This document shows positions 1 to 6,830 of a stretch of DNA of 12,185 bases, one piece after another. The stretch's first letter is position 1, and every line of letters begins with the position of its first letter. The stretch spans positions 1 through 12,185 of the forward strand of contig JALULU010000118.1 in the NCBI GenBank assembly GCA_027040585.1. Reading direction: 5' to 3'. The notes under the pieces were generated by a model that saw only the letters and a list, made by a program, of their open reading frames with translations, was not told the origin of the DNA and ran no database searches. The position numbers and the translations under genes were made by a program. Source of the stretch: Acidobacteriota bacterium. Lineage in GTDB: Bacteria; Acidobacteriota; JAAYUB01; JAMOQF01.

Positions 1-751
1 TAAAAGCTTTTATTTTATATGGCTTACCAAATATATAGAATTTTTTGAAGGGAATTTTATCAAATTCCTCTGGGTATTTTCCATAGGAATTGTAAAAAAT
101 CTTTTTGGAATCCTTTAAAATCAGGACAAAATATTTGCCCTGCCCACTTTTCATTTTTTCAATAATTTTTTCAAGAGATAATATCAGATTTAAAAAGCCT
201 TTTAACCTACCATCCACCACAACTGGATAGTAAAAGGCAATTCCCTTTCCTCCTTGAAAAAGAGGCATTACATCTGTGACAGTTGGTTTTAGTGTGTATT
301 TAGCGTCTAAAAAAGTATTCTTTGCATATTTGTGGTGTAATAGTGATTTATTTAATGCCCCTTTATTTGTTTCATATGGAAATACAATTTTTATTGTCCC
401 ATCCTTATCAATCCAGTTGATTGCCCTTATTCCATTTTCAAAGCTGTAAAAATCTGACGCCACTTCTAAAAATTCTTTTTTACCAAACCTGTTTTTCTTA
501 AAACAATCTTTTATTTTGTTTCCAAGGGATTCAAGTAGATATTTTTTATCGTTAAAATAAAGGGAGAAGTTTTTTAGGCACTCTTTTTCCAGGATAGTGC
601 TTGTTACTACAAGCCTTTTTTCATTGAGATAAAGAATGTAATGGGAAATGGAAGCACCTAACAAAAAGAAAAGAAGAGAAAAGAGAAAGGAAATAACCTT
701 TCCCTTTTTTAAGAAAATTATTTTTTTTAAAAAGTTATAGATTTGCTCCAT
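1..751 (-). CDS. Membrane-anchored CHASE-domain sensor protein, 3' part missing
   Basis: An open frame without stop runs from ATG at 749-751 to the left edge (250 codons visible). Residues 1-18 are basic (MEQIYNFLKK start). Residues about 19-41 form one transmembrane helix, and the rest looks extracytoplasmic. Residues about 100-200 read like a CHASE ligand-binding domain: GIRAINWIDKDGTIKIVFPY, then LFQGGKGIAFYYPVVVDG, then GFLNLILSLEKII. In that family the domain is followed by a second transmembrane helix and a cytoplasmic output such as a histidine kinase or GGDEF domain; here the output lies outside the window and is unknown. The start overlaps the last 17 bases of metK in another frame and has only a weak upstream GTGGA, so translation is probably coupled to metK. 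No later in-frame ATG precedes the helix. CHASE assignment rests on pattern recognition only. Confidence 0.75.
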   Translation of the reverse strand, partial: MEQIYNFLKKIIFLKKGKVISFLFSLLFFLLGASISHYILYLNEKRLVVTSTILEKECLKNFSLYFNDKKYLLESLGNKIKDCFKKNRFGKKEFLEVASDFYSFENGIRAINWIDKDGTIKIVFPYETNKGALNKSLLHHKYAKNTFLDAKYTLKPTVTDVMPLFQGGKGIAFYYPVVVDGRLKGFLNLILSLEKIIEKMKSGQGKYFVLILKDSKKIFYNSYGKYPEEFDKIPFKKFYIFGKPYKIKAF

Positions 752-1886
752 TTTTTAAATCGTCCACTTTGTCCAAAAGTTCCCAGGTAAATCCCGGTTC
801 CCTTCTTCCAAAGTGACCATAAGCAGCAGTTTTTTTGTAAATAGGTCTTCTTAAATTCAGGTGTTCAATTATTTCAAGTGGAGTAAGTGGGAAAATTTCT
901 CTGATTAATTTTTTAATCAGGTCCTCATCAACCCTGTTTGTTCCATATGTGTCTATCATTATGCTTATTGGTTCAGCAACACCAATTGCGTAGGCAAGTT
1001 GGATTTCAATTTTTTCAGCAAGGCCTGCAGCAACAACATTTTTTGCGATATATCTTGCCATATAGGAAGCTGACCTATCAACTTTCGTTGGATCCTTTCC
1101 TGAAAATGCTCCACCTCCGTGACTTCCAACTCCGCCATAGGTGTCAACAATTATCTTTCTCCCGGTAAGTCCGGAATCTCCCATTGGACCACCAACCACA
1201 AATTTTCCAGTTGGATTTATATAAAACTTTGTGTCCTTGGTGAGTAAATTTTCAGGTATAACAGATTTTATAACCTTCTCAGTTATATCTTTTTTAATCT
1301 GTTCATAACTTGCCTCTTCACTGTGTTGGCTGGAAATAACTACTGCTGTGACCCTTTTGGGTGTATTTCCTTCATATTCAACGGTTACCTCAGATTTTCC
1401 ATCAGGTCTTAAATATGGAATAGTCCCATTTCTTCTAAGTTCTGTTAATTTAAGACATAGTTTGTGTGCCAGATCAATAGAAAGAGGCATATATTCCTCT
1501 GATTCACTGCAAGCATAACCAAACATAATCCCCTGATCTCCTGCACCACCTTTATCAACTCCAAGGGCAATGTCAGGGGACTGTTTGTCTATTGCAGTTA
1601 TTACACCACATGTGTCACAATCAAATCCATATTTTGCCCTTGTGTATCCAATTTCCCTAACAGTTTCACGGGCAATTTTTGGGATGTCAACATAACAGGA
1701 AGTTGTAATCTCTCCAGTTATAAAGATCAATCCCGTTGTTACCATTGTCTCACATGCAACCCTGCCATAGGGATCTTGAGCCATTATTGCATCTAAAATA
1801 GCATCTGATATCTGATCGGCAATTTTATCTGGATGCCCCTCAGTTACAGATTCTGATGTAAAAAGATGAATTCCATTCTTAGCCAT
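735..1886 (-). CDS. metK: S-adenosylmethionine synthetase (methionine adenosyltransferase)
   Basis: The cytosolic enzyme makes S-adenosylmethionine from methionine and ATP, releasing phosphate and diphosphate. The 383-residue length matches the E. coli enzyme (384). Diagnostic motifs are present: GHPDK at 17-21 (ATP/methionine site), GAGDQGIMFGY at 114-124 (family signature 1) and GGGAFSGKD at 257-265 (signature 2, phosphate binding). The three-domain pseudo-repeat looks complete. ATG at 1884-1886 is preceded by AGGAGG with good spacing. It is the first gene of a minus-strand unit whose second gene, the CHASE sensor, overlaps its 3' end. A candidate promoter lies at 1917-1944. The leader is only about 30 nt, too short for a SAM riboswitch, and none is seen. 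Nothing is missing from the active site. Confidence 0.98.
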   Translation of the reverse strand: MAKNGIHLFTSESVTEGHPDKIADQISDAILDAIMAQDPYGRVACETMVTTGLIFITGEITTSCYVDIPKIARETVREIGYTRAKYGFDCDTCGVITAIDKQSPDIALGVDKGGAGDQGIMFGYACSESEEYMPLSIDLAHKLCLKLTELRRNGTIPYLRPDGKSEVTVEYEGNTPKRVTAVVISSQHSEEASYEQIKKDITEKVIKSVIPENLLTKDTKFYINPTGKFVVGGPMGDSGLTGRKIIVDTYGGVGSHGGGAFSGKDPTKVDRSASYMARYIAKNVVAAGLAEKIEIQLAYAIGVAEPISIMIDTYGTNRVDEDLIKKLIREIFPLTPLEIIEHLNLRRPIYKKTAAYGHFGRREPGFTWELLDKVDDLKNGANL

Positions 1887-1916
1887 TTTTCCTCCTAAAA
1901 TAATTTTAAACCTAAG

Positions 1917-1944
1917 ATTTTACAGAAAAAAGGGAAAAATACAA
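1917..1944 (-). promoter_or_regulatory. Candidate sigma-70 promoter of metK
   Basis: On the minus strand a TTGTAT (-35, plus-strand 1939-1944) is separated by 16 bp from TAAAAT (-10, 1917-1922). It sits about 30 bp upstream of the metK start codon and just downstream of the palindromic repeat at 1966-1977. The match is moderate in very AT-rich DNA. Confidence 0.4.
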
Positions 1945-1965
1945 AATAAAAAATTAAATTTTTAA

Positions 1966-2018
1966 GGTGCCAGGCACAAAAATAATTTCTCATTAAAGGT
2001 GTCAGGCATGTTAGGCAC
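1966..2018. repeat. Pair of GGTGCCAGGCAC-type palindromic repeats, metK/amidotransferase intergenic region
   Basis: GGTGCCAGGCAC at 1966-1977 contains the near-perfect palindrome GTGCC-A-GGCAC. A degenerate second copy, GGTGTCAGGCA, begins 32 bp later at 1998-2008. It is followed by TTAGGCACTTTT, which can pair back with AAAGGTGTC to form a longer imperfect hairpin. Both copies lie between the divergent metK and amidotransferase promoters. The same core occurs as a second pair at 6841-6879. Confidence 0.7.
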
Positions 2019-2025
2019 TTTTAAT

Positions 2026-2054
2026 TTGAGTTTAAGATGGCAGGTAAATATAAT
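2026..2054 (+). promoter_or_regulatory. Predicted sigma-70 promoter of the class II amidotransferase gene
   Basis: TTGAGT at 2026-2031, a 17-bp spacer and a perfect TATAAT at 2049-2054. The expected transcription start is near 2061, giving about a 30-nt leader before ATG 2092, with AAGGTGA at 2077-2083 as ribosome binding site. Its position argues that the in-frame codons from 1999 to 2091 are not translated. Confidence 0.65.
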
Positions 2055-2091
2055 GTTTATTGGATTTTTTAAATATAAGGTGATTAAAAAA

Positions 2092-2868
2092 ATGTGTGAA
2101 CTTTTAGGTATGTCTTTTAATTTACCTATAACTCCATCAGTATCTTTTAGAGGATTTAGACATAGGGGAAAAGAAAATCCCGATGGTTGGGGAATAGCTT
2201 TTTATTTAGATGAAGCGTCTCAAATAGTAAAAGAACCTGTAAACATTTTGAAGAGTAAGATTTTAAGTGCCTTTGTTGACAAATTAAATATAAAATCAAA
2301 AATTTTTATAGGACATGTTAGAAAGATGAGTTCCGGGAAAAAAATTTATAAAGACACACATCCCTTCAGCAGGGAGATGCATGGAAGGGAATATGTTTTT
2401 GCACACAATGGGACAATTGAAGGTTTTAAAAATTTAAAATTAGACAGGTTTAGTCCAATTGGAGGTACCGATTCTGAATATATTTTTTGTTATTTGCTTG
2501 ATATGATGTGGAGTAAAAATATTTTTGATTTTGATGACTTAAAATCATTTGAATGGCTTTTTGAAATGTTTGTATCAATTAATGAATCTGGAAAATTAAA
2601 TCTTATCTTATCTGATGGTAAGTATTTGATCTGCTATCATGATAAAAATGGTTATAAAGGTTTAAATTTTTTAGAGAGAAAATCTCCCTATGGAAAGATA
2701 AAACTTTTAGATGAAGATTGGGAGATAAACCTTGATTATAGTAAATCAGATCTCTATGGATATATAATTGCCACAAATCCACTTACTAGTGAAAGATGGG
2801 AAAGTTTTAAAAAGGGGGAGATGAAGGTTTTTAAAGATGGAAAGATGATTTGTTCATTTAAAGATTAG
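2092..2868 (+). CDS. Class II glutamine amidotransferase, YafJ-like
   Basis: A 258-residue protein beginning Met-Cys-Glu-Leu-Leu-Gly. In Ntn-type (class II) glutamine amidotransferases Cys2 becomes the N-terminal nucleophile after Met removal and hydrolyses glutamine to glutamate and ammonia. Other family features are RGFRHRGKENPDGWGIAFY (about 20-38), GHVRKMSSG, THPFSREMHGREYVFAHNGT (the Phe-Ala-His-Asn-Gly motif) and IGGTDSEYIFCYLL. This matches the stand-alone YafJ/GATase_4 group, whose ammonia acceptor is generally unknown; no synthase domain is fused. The frame is open back to ATG 1999, but ATG 2092 is preferred because it puts Cys at position 2, has AAGGTGA 8 nt upstream and lies behind the 2026-2054 promoter. 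The gene is monocistronic and ends in a hairpin that includes the last base of its stop codon. Confidence 0.88.
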   Translation: MCELLGMSFNLPITPSVSFRGFRHRGKENPDGWGIAFYLDEASQIVKEPVNILKSKILSAFVDKLNIKSKIFIGHVRKMSSGKKIYKDTHPFSREMHGREYVFAHNGTIEGFKNLKLDRFSPIGGTDSEYIFCYLLDMMWSKNIFDFDDLKSFEWLFEMFVSINESGKLNLILSDGKYLICYHDKNGYKGLNFLERKSPYGKIKLLDEDWEINLDYSKSDLYGYIIATNPLTSERWESFKKGEMKVFKDGKMICSFKD

Positions 2869-2887
2869 GGGGAGTTTGTTCTCCCCC
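2868..2887. terminator. GC-rich hairpin between convergent genes (likely shared terminator)
   Basis: GGGGGAG (2868-2874) pairs with CTCCCCC (2881-2887) around a TTTGTT loop: a 7-bp all-paired stem in AT-rich surroundings. It lies exactly between the stops of the amidotransferase (plus) and the secreted protein (minus). Flanking U-tracts are weak: TAATCTTT follows in the minus direction and an A-run in the plus direction. Termination is therefore inferred mostly from stem strength and position. Confidence 0.65.
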
Positions 2888-2897
2888 AAAAAGTAAA

Positions 2898-4658
2898 TTA
2901 ATGTCCGTAAATTTCAAATTCTTTTATGTAATAATAGTTGGCATTTCTTTCATTGCAATATATGGCAAGATATCTTGTCTGAATTGGTTCATCGAAGTCG
3001 ATTTCATCCCATCCGCCATCACCACTAACATCGGTAGCACTTTGCCAGTTACTACCATCATTCCATAGAATTTCATAATCTGTGGCATAATTTACTGTGC
3101 TCCAATATATTTTTGCAGAATCTACTGTTTTAACAGATCCCAAATCCACATATATCCACTGTTCTGTTCCACTACTTGGTAAATATTCAGATGCCCAACC
3201 TGTGTAAGTATCTCCGTCCACAGCATTTGAAGGGGCATAATAGTCACTGTAATATGATGAGGCATAGGCGGATTTATTAAGTGCGATGTTTGTGTCATTC
3301 TGGTTGTTATTGTCATTATTGTTATCGTTATTGTTGTTATTATTATCGTTTGAACTATCAGGGAAGGTTACAGTTAAGGTATATCCACTTGTTGAACCGT
3401 TATATCCCACAACCTTCAGGTAATATTTCCCGGTTGAGGTGGCATTATAAGTTCCTTCTTCAGGGTTGTTTGTTGTATAACCTCTTTTTACATAGCTTGA
3501 AAAATTGCCATCTTTATATAAATACCAGTCAAGGTCAGCATTTGAATCGTTTATTGAAACCTTTACGTCTATTGTTCCCGTGTCTTTTACATCAAAAAAA
3601 AACCAATCCTCATCATCTGATGTTGAAATTTCTGCTGGACTATAATTTTTTCCCGATTCAATGGGACCATATGCCTTGTCGTGTGTGTCATTTGGCTCAA
3701 ATTTGTCAGTTGTGTTATTATTGTTATTGTTATTGTCATTGTTATCATTTCCACCACTTCCAGCTGCATTTGCAAGCCAGAGGGTTGCATTTAAGAAAAA
3801 TATTCTGTCATGTGCCTCATTCCATCCGTCATACAATCTATCTCCCGGAGTACCAGTACCATCATCTGCAGGGGAACTATCCCCAACAAAAACTACCCTT
3901 CCGCTTCCATATTTGCTATATGCTGCAACAATTTTATTTGTTGAAGATTGTGATACATTGTTTTCCCATATTAATCCATGTGCATTTGGGTTTGCACCTG
4001 TATTTATATTTATTGTTGCACCTGCATGATAGGCTATACCTGTAACCTGCCCAAAGGAACCCTTTAAAATTTCGTTTTCATCTTCATTTCCAGGGGATTC
4101 AACATTTGTATATGTACCCGTTACCTGATTTAAAGTGAATTCAACACCGAATACATTTTCAGCAAAACTGTTGTTTTCGAACAGGTCATTCCAGACGTGT
4201 GGCGAATCCCAATTGTCGTGATCTCTGTCTGAACCATTGTGGTCTGAAATAGCAAATAGCCCACCACCATTTTTAACAAATTTTATTATGGCGTCCTTTT
4301 CACTGCTTGAAAATTGGTTATTGGGTTCACATACGATGAAGACGTCAAAATTTGAAAGGTCATAGGGGTTTGATGAGTCTCCATAGGTTATTCCATATTG
4401 TGAAGTAAGCGTTTTAACATCAAAATTTCCCGTATGAAACAGTTCAAATGCCCATGATGAAAGAGCACCCTGCCAATCTTTTTCATTACTGGGATTTGCT
4501 GGCGATGGAATTGGTTGATTGTCGTCGATGATCCAATCTGCATTTGCTGCAGTTTCATGTTTTGTGTTGTCAAAAAGTACGTGGTAAGTTGCAAAAACTG
4601 TTTGGGTTAATAAGGCAATGAATAAAATTGAAAGGATAAAAAAAAGTTTGGTTTTCAT
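2898..4658 (-). CDS. Secreted modular protein: GATase-like domain, PPC domain, F5/8 type C domain
   Basis: A 586-residue exported protein of unknown function. Residues 1-23 are a Sec signal peptide with likely cleavage after VFA. Residues about 24-298 look like a ThuA/DUF4350-type flavodoxin-like domain (FDVFIVCEPNNQ, then FVKNGGGLFAISDHNG, then GSGRVVFVGDSSPADD), related in fold to class I glutamine amidotransferases but with no obvious Cys-His-Glu triad. Residues 301-317 and 435-455 are Asn/Asp-rich linkers. Residues about 318-432 resemble a bacterial pre-peptidase C-terminal (PPC) domain (KFEPNDTHDKAYGPI, DEDWFFFDV, GKYYLKVVGYNGSTSGYTL). Residues about 456-585 match an F5/8 type C/discoidin (CBM32-like) domain (NIALNKSAYASS, NAVDGDTYTGWAS, WIYVDLGSV). 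The architecture suggests an extracellular carbohydrate- or surface-binding protein, possibly a hydrolase; no catalytic residues can be named. ATG 4656-4658 has GGGAGG upstream. No cell-wall anchor is seen. Confidence 0.85.
   Translation of the reverse strand: MKTKLFFILSILFIALLTQTVFATYHVLFDNTKHETAANADWIIDDNQPIPSPANPSNEKDWQGALSSWAFELFHTGNFDVKTLTSQYGITYGDSSNPYDLSNFDVFIVCEPNNQFSSSEKDAIIKFVKNGGGLFAISDHNGSDRDHDNWDSPHVWNDLFENNSFAENVFGVEFTLNQVTGTYTNVESPGNEDENEILKGSFGQVTGIAYHAGATININTGANPNAHGLIWENNVSQSSTNKIVAAYSKYGSGRVVFVGDSSPADDGTGTPGDRLYDGWNEAHDRIFFLNATLWLANAAGSGGNDNNDNNNNNNNTTDKFEPNDTHDKAYGPIESGKNYSPAEISTSDDEDWFFFDVKDTGTIDVKVSINDSNADLDWYLYKDGNFSSYVKRGYTTNNPEEGTYNATSTGKYYLKVVGYNGSTSGYTLTVTFPDSSNDNNNNNNDNNNDNNNQNDTNIALNKSAYASSYYSDYYAPSNAVDGDTYTGWASEYLPSSGTEQWIYVDLGSVKTVDSAKIYWSTVNYATDYEILWNDGSNWQSATDVSGDGGWDEIDFDEPIQTRYLAIYCNERNANYYYIKEFEIYGH
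3294..3356 (-). repeat. Imperfect AAY/GAY trinucleotide tract coding an Asn/Asp linker
   Basis: This stretch encodes residues 435-455 of the secreted protein, nearly all Asn or Asp, as a run of AAT, AAC, GAT and GAC codons. It links the PPC and F5/8 domains. Codons alternate among synonyms, so long perfect runs are absent. Confidence 0.8.
3708..3758 (-). repeat. Imperfect AAY/GAY trinucleotide tract coding the first Asn/Asp linker
   Basis: This stretch encodes residues 301-317 of the secreted protein (GNDNNDNN then an Asn run), between the N-terminal GATase-like domain and the PPC domain. It has the same codon make-up as the tract at 3294-3356, so the linkers may share an origin or have been extended by slippage. 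Confidence 0.75.
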
Positions 4659-4688
4659 ATTTCCTCCCGTAAAAAAAACTACACAAAA

Positions 4689-4718
4689 ATTATATTACAG
4701 GTGAAATGATTTTGTATG
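4689..4718 (-). promoter_or_regulatory. Candidate promoter of the secreted protein gene
   Basis: A perfect TATAAT -10 box reads on the minus strand (plus-strand ATTATA at 4689-4694), about 30 bp upstream of the start codon. The -35 region has no good match (ATACAA at 17-bp spacing), so only the -10 is convincing. It shows that the gene need not depend on read-through from the tRNA operon. Confidence 0.4.
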
Positions 4719-4743
4719 GATTTTTTTTAGAAAAGTAAAAAAA

Positions 4744-4820
4744 TGGGGTGAGAGATGGGATTTGAACCCACGACCACTGGAGCCACAATCCAGTGCTCTG
4801 CCAACTGAGCTACTCTCACC
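4744..4820 (-). tRNA. tRNA-His (anticodon GUG)
   Basis: Full cloverleaf on the minus strand. Acceptor arms GTGAGAG/CTCTCAC, with the extra G(-1) at 4820 opposite C73 (4747), are the identity pair of tRNA-His. D-arm AGCTCAGTTGGCAGAGC, anticodon loop with GTG, T-arm GTGGG-TTCAAAT-CCCAT. The 3' CCA is encoded (4744-4746) and followed by a run of seven T, which may help end the tRNA transcript. It is last of three tRNAs in transcription order. Confidence 0.97.
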
Positions 4821-4832
4821 ACGATTTCAAAA

Positions 4833-4909
<77 letters not shown>

Positions 4910-4922
4910 GAGTTTTTGTAAG

Positions 4923-5000
4923 TGGTCGGGACAGCAGGATTTGAACCTGCGACTTCCTGCTCCCAAGGCAGGCGCGCTAACCAGGCTGCGCTATGTCCCG
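4923..5000 (-). tRNA. tRNA-Pro (anticodon UGG)
   Basis: Full cloverleaf on the minus strand: acceptor CGGGACA/TGTCCCG, discriminator A, encoded CCA (4923-4925), anticodon loop TTGGGAG with TGG, T-loop TTCAAAT. It is the first gene of the Pro-Arg-His operon, about a dozen bases downstream of the expected transcription start. Confidence 0.97.
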
Positions 5001-5018
5001 AACCTAAAATGAAGAGAG

Positions 5019-5047
5019 ATTTTATAAACCTTAATCATCTTTGTCAA
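5019..5047 (-). promoter_or_regulatory. Near-consensus sigma-70 promoter of the tRNA operon
   Basis: On the minus strand, a perfect TTGACA (-35; plus-strand 5042-5047) is followed by a 17-bp spacer and TAAAAT (-10; 5019-5024). Transcription should begin near 5012, about 11 nt before tRNA-Pro. It is the best promoter in the window, as expected for stable RNA. It begins only about 23 bp after the FTCD stop codon, and no terminator hairpin is visible between them. Confidence 0.85.
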
Positions 5048-5069
5048 GAAAAATTTCTCATCTAAAAGT

Positions 5070-6752
5070 TTAATTTTCAAGTGATGTTAAAATATGTTCT
5101 TTTATCTCTTTACTTATTTTAACAGCTTTTTCAAGATATTCCTTAGCTTCGTTTTTAACTTTAACCACAAAATTTTTATCTTCAATGGACTGTAAATTTA
5201 TTAGTACATTATAGTAAGCTCCCCATGCACATGTTTCTCCTGTAAGTCCTGCAACCCCTGCATCGCTTAGAGAATTTATATTTCCTTTTTTGGCAACTTC
5301 TAAAGCGTATTCAAGAGATTTTACACTTTTCTTTAAAACACCAAGTGGAATAAGAGTGGCCTCTTTAGTAGCTTCTTCAATTTTTTCCTTCCTGATTTTT
5401 TTATCCTCTTCACTTTTTTTGGGGAGTTTAAAGGCTGCCATAACTTTATTAAATGCATCTGTATCTAAATCTATATCCCTTAAAAACTCATATTTAATTT
5501 TCTGTGTTTCTTCACCAATGTTTGCCATTTCATTCCTTACATCTTCATATCCCTTTTTGGAAAAAGTAAGAGCGGCAACCATACTTGACAAACTTGCTGA
5601 AATACTTCCAGAAAGGGCGGCTACAGACCCACCACCTGGAGCAGGGGAATCACTTGAAAGTTCATCGTTAAAATCTTTTATTGAAAGGTCAATGAGTTTA
5701 TTTTTATTTTCTAACTTTTCCAATTTGTATTCTATTATTTTTTCGTATGGATCAAAGGGAACAATATCTGATAGTCCCAGTGATTTTACTGCAATATGAA
5801 CCAGTTCTTTTTCAGGAACTCCTGTATTTCCGCCCTGTTTTTTTAAATAGTGCTTTCCAGCCATAAGTATTGCTTCAAGGGGAATTAATCCAACAAGTTC
5901 ACTCCCTGTAACCCTTAGTCCCACTTCTTCAGCTTCTTTACAAACTTCGTCAAATACTATATGAGGTGGAGTAATTTTGTAGTTGGTAAAATTCATTGAG
6001 AGCTGCGCACATCCATATTCCTCAATATACCATCCAATTGCCCTCAACTCTTTAAATTTACCTGGCACCATAATTTTATTTCCCTTTTCATCCCTTACAA
6101 TTTTTCCCTTTTCATCCCTCTTTGCTCTCCCTTTTTCTCTAATGTTTAAAGCAATTTGATGTACTTTCTTTTTATTTCTGGTATTAAAATTTATATTGTA
6201 TGCTATCAAAAATTCCCTTGCCCCAATTACAGTGGCACCAGATTTTTCATTAAAGTATGGTTCTCCAAAATCAGGTTTCCACTCAGGTTTTTTTAGCTTT
6301 TCCGGGAGTCCTTCATATTCACCTGCTCTAATGTTAGAAAGAGACTTTCTTTCCGGTGAAGTGGCGGCATATTCATAAAGATATACGGGAATTTTTAATT
6401 CTTCCCACACTCTTTTTCCAAGTTTTTTCGTTATTTCAATACATTCTTCCATGGAAATTCCTGAAACTGGCACAAAAGGACATACGTCAGTAGCCCCCAT
6501 CCTTGGATGTTCTCCCTTGTGTTTCCTCATATCTATAAGTTCAGAGGCCTTTTTTATCCCCATAAATGCCCCTTCTAAGATTGAATCTGGATCTCCTATA
6601 AATGTTACAACTGTCCTATTTGTATCTGCCCCTGGATCCACATCAAGGACATATACCCCTTCAATAGATTTTATTGAATTTACTATTTCATCTATTATCT
6701 TTTTATCTCTACCTTCGGAAAAATTAGGAACGCATTCAACTATTTTCCTCAT
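5070..6752 (-). CDS. Bifunctional glutamate formiminotransferase / formimidoyltetrahydrofolate cyclodeaminase
   Basis: FTCD-type fusion of 560 residues that ends histidine degradation: formiminoglutamate plus THF gives glutamate and 5-formimino-THF, then 5,10-methenyl-THF and ammonia. Residues 1-180 are the formiminotransferase N-terminal subdomain, with KHKGEHPRMGATD; His82 matches the position of the proposed catalytic base in the mammalian enzyme. Residues 180-345 are the C-terminal transferase subdomain (REKGRAKRDEKGK, GWYIEEYGCAQLSMN, RVTGSELVGLIP). Residues about 355-555 are the helical cyclodeaminase domain (SDSPAPGGGSVAALSGS, DLDTDAFNKVMAAF, DAGVAGLTGETCAWGA). Mammalian FTCD has 541 residues; the bacterial type here has a short insertion near 205-232. 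ATG 6750-6752 follows AGGAGGA. No other hut gene is in the window, so histidine breakdown upstream is inferred, not seen. Confidence 0.95.
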   Translation of the reverse strand: MRKIVECVPNFSEGRDKKIIDEIVNSIKSIEGVYVLDVDPGADTNRTVVTFIGDPDSILEGAFMGIKKASELIDMRKHKGEHPRMGATDVCPFVPVSGISMEECIEITKKLGKRVWEELKIPVYLYEYAATSPERKSLSNIRAGEYEGLPEKLKKPEWKPDFGEPYFNEKSGATVIGAREFLIAYNINFNTRNKKKVHQIALNIREKGRAKRDEKGKIVRDEKGNKIMVPGKFKELRAIGWYIEEYGCAQLSMNFTNYKITPPHIVFDEVCKEAEEVGLRVTGSELVGLIPLEAILMAGKHYLKKQGGNTGVPEKELVHIAVKSLGLSDIVPFDPYEKIIEYKLEKLENKNKLIDLSIKDFNDELSSDSPAPGGGSVAALSGSISASLSSMVAALTFSKKGYEDVRNEMANIGEETQKIKYEFLRDIDLDTDAFNKVMAAFKLPKKSEEDKKIRKEKIEEATKEATLIPLGVLKKSVKSLEYALEVAKKGNINSLSDAGVAGLTGETCAWGAYYNVLINLQSIEDKNFVVKVKNEAKEYLEKAVKISKEIKEHILTSLEN

Positions 6753-6795
6753 CTTTATCCTCCTATTCTCTTAATTACTTAAAATTAAGGAAGGG

Positions 6796-6824
6796 ATTAT
6801 ATTAGAAAAAAAAATTTTTTAAAA
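6796..6824 (-). promoter_or_regulatory. Candidate promoter of the FTCD gene
   Basis: A perfect TATAAT -10 reads on the minus strand (plus-strand ATTATA, 6796-6801), about 45 bp upstream of the FTCD start. The -35 at 17-bp spacing is TTTTAA, a poor match inside an A9-T6 tract. The adjacent palindromic repeats (from 6831) lie just upstream. Confidence 0.4.
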
Positions 6825-6830
6825 GTATTC

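Noticed and set aside
1887..1916. SAM riboswitch upstream of metK
   Set aside because: The predicted leader is about 30 nt, AT-rich and without the needed helices.
1999..2091. N-terminal extension of the amidotransferase
   Set aside because: It would bury the nucleophile cysteine, lies mostly upstream of or within the predicted promoter, and overlaps a palindromic repeat.
3281..4045. Long plus-strand frame (254 codons) rich in Tyr, Cys, His and Leu
   Set aside because: It is the complement of the secreted protein gene; the odd composition comes from reading the Asn/Asp linker codons backwards.
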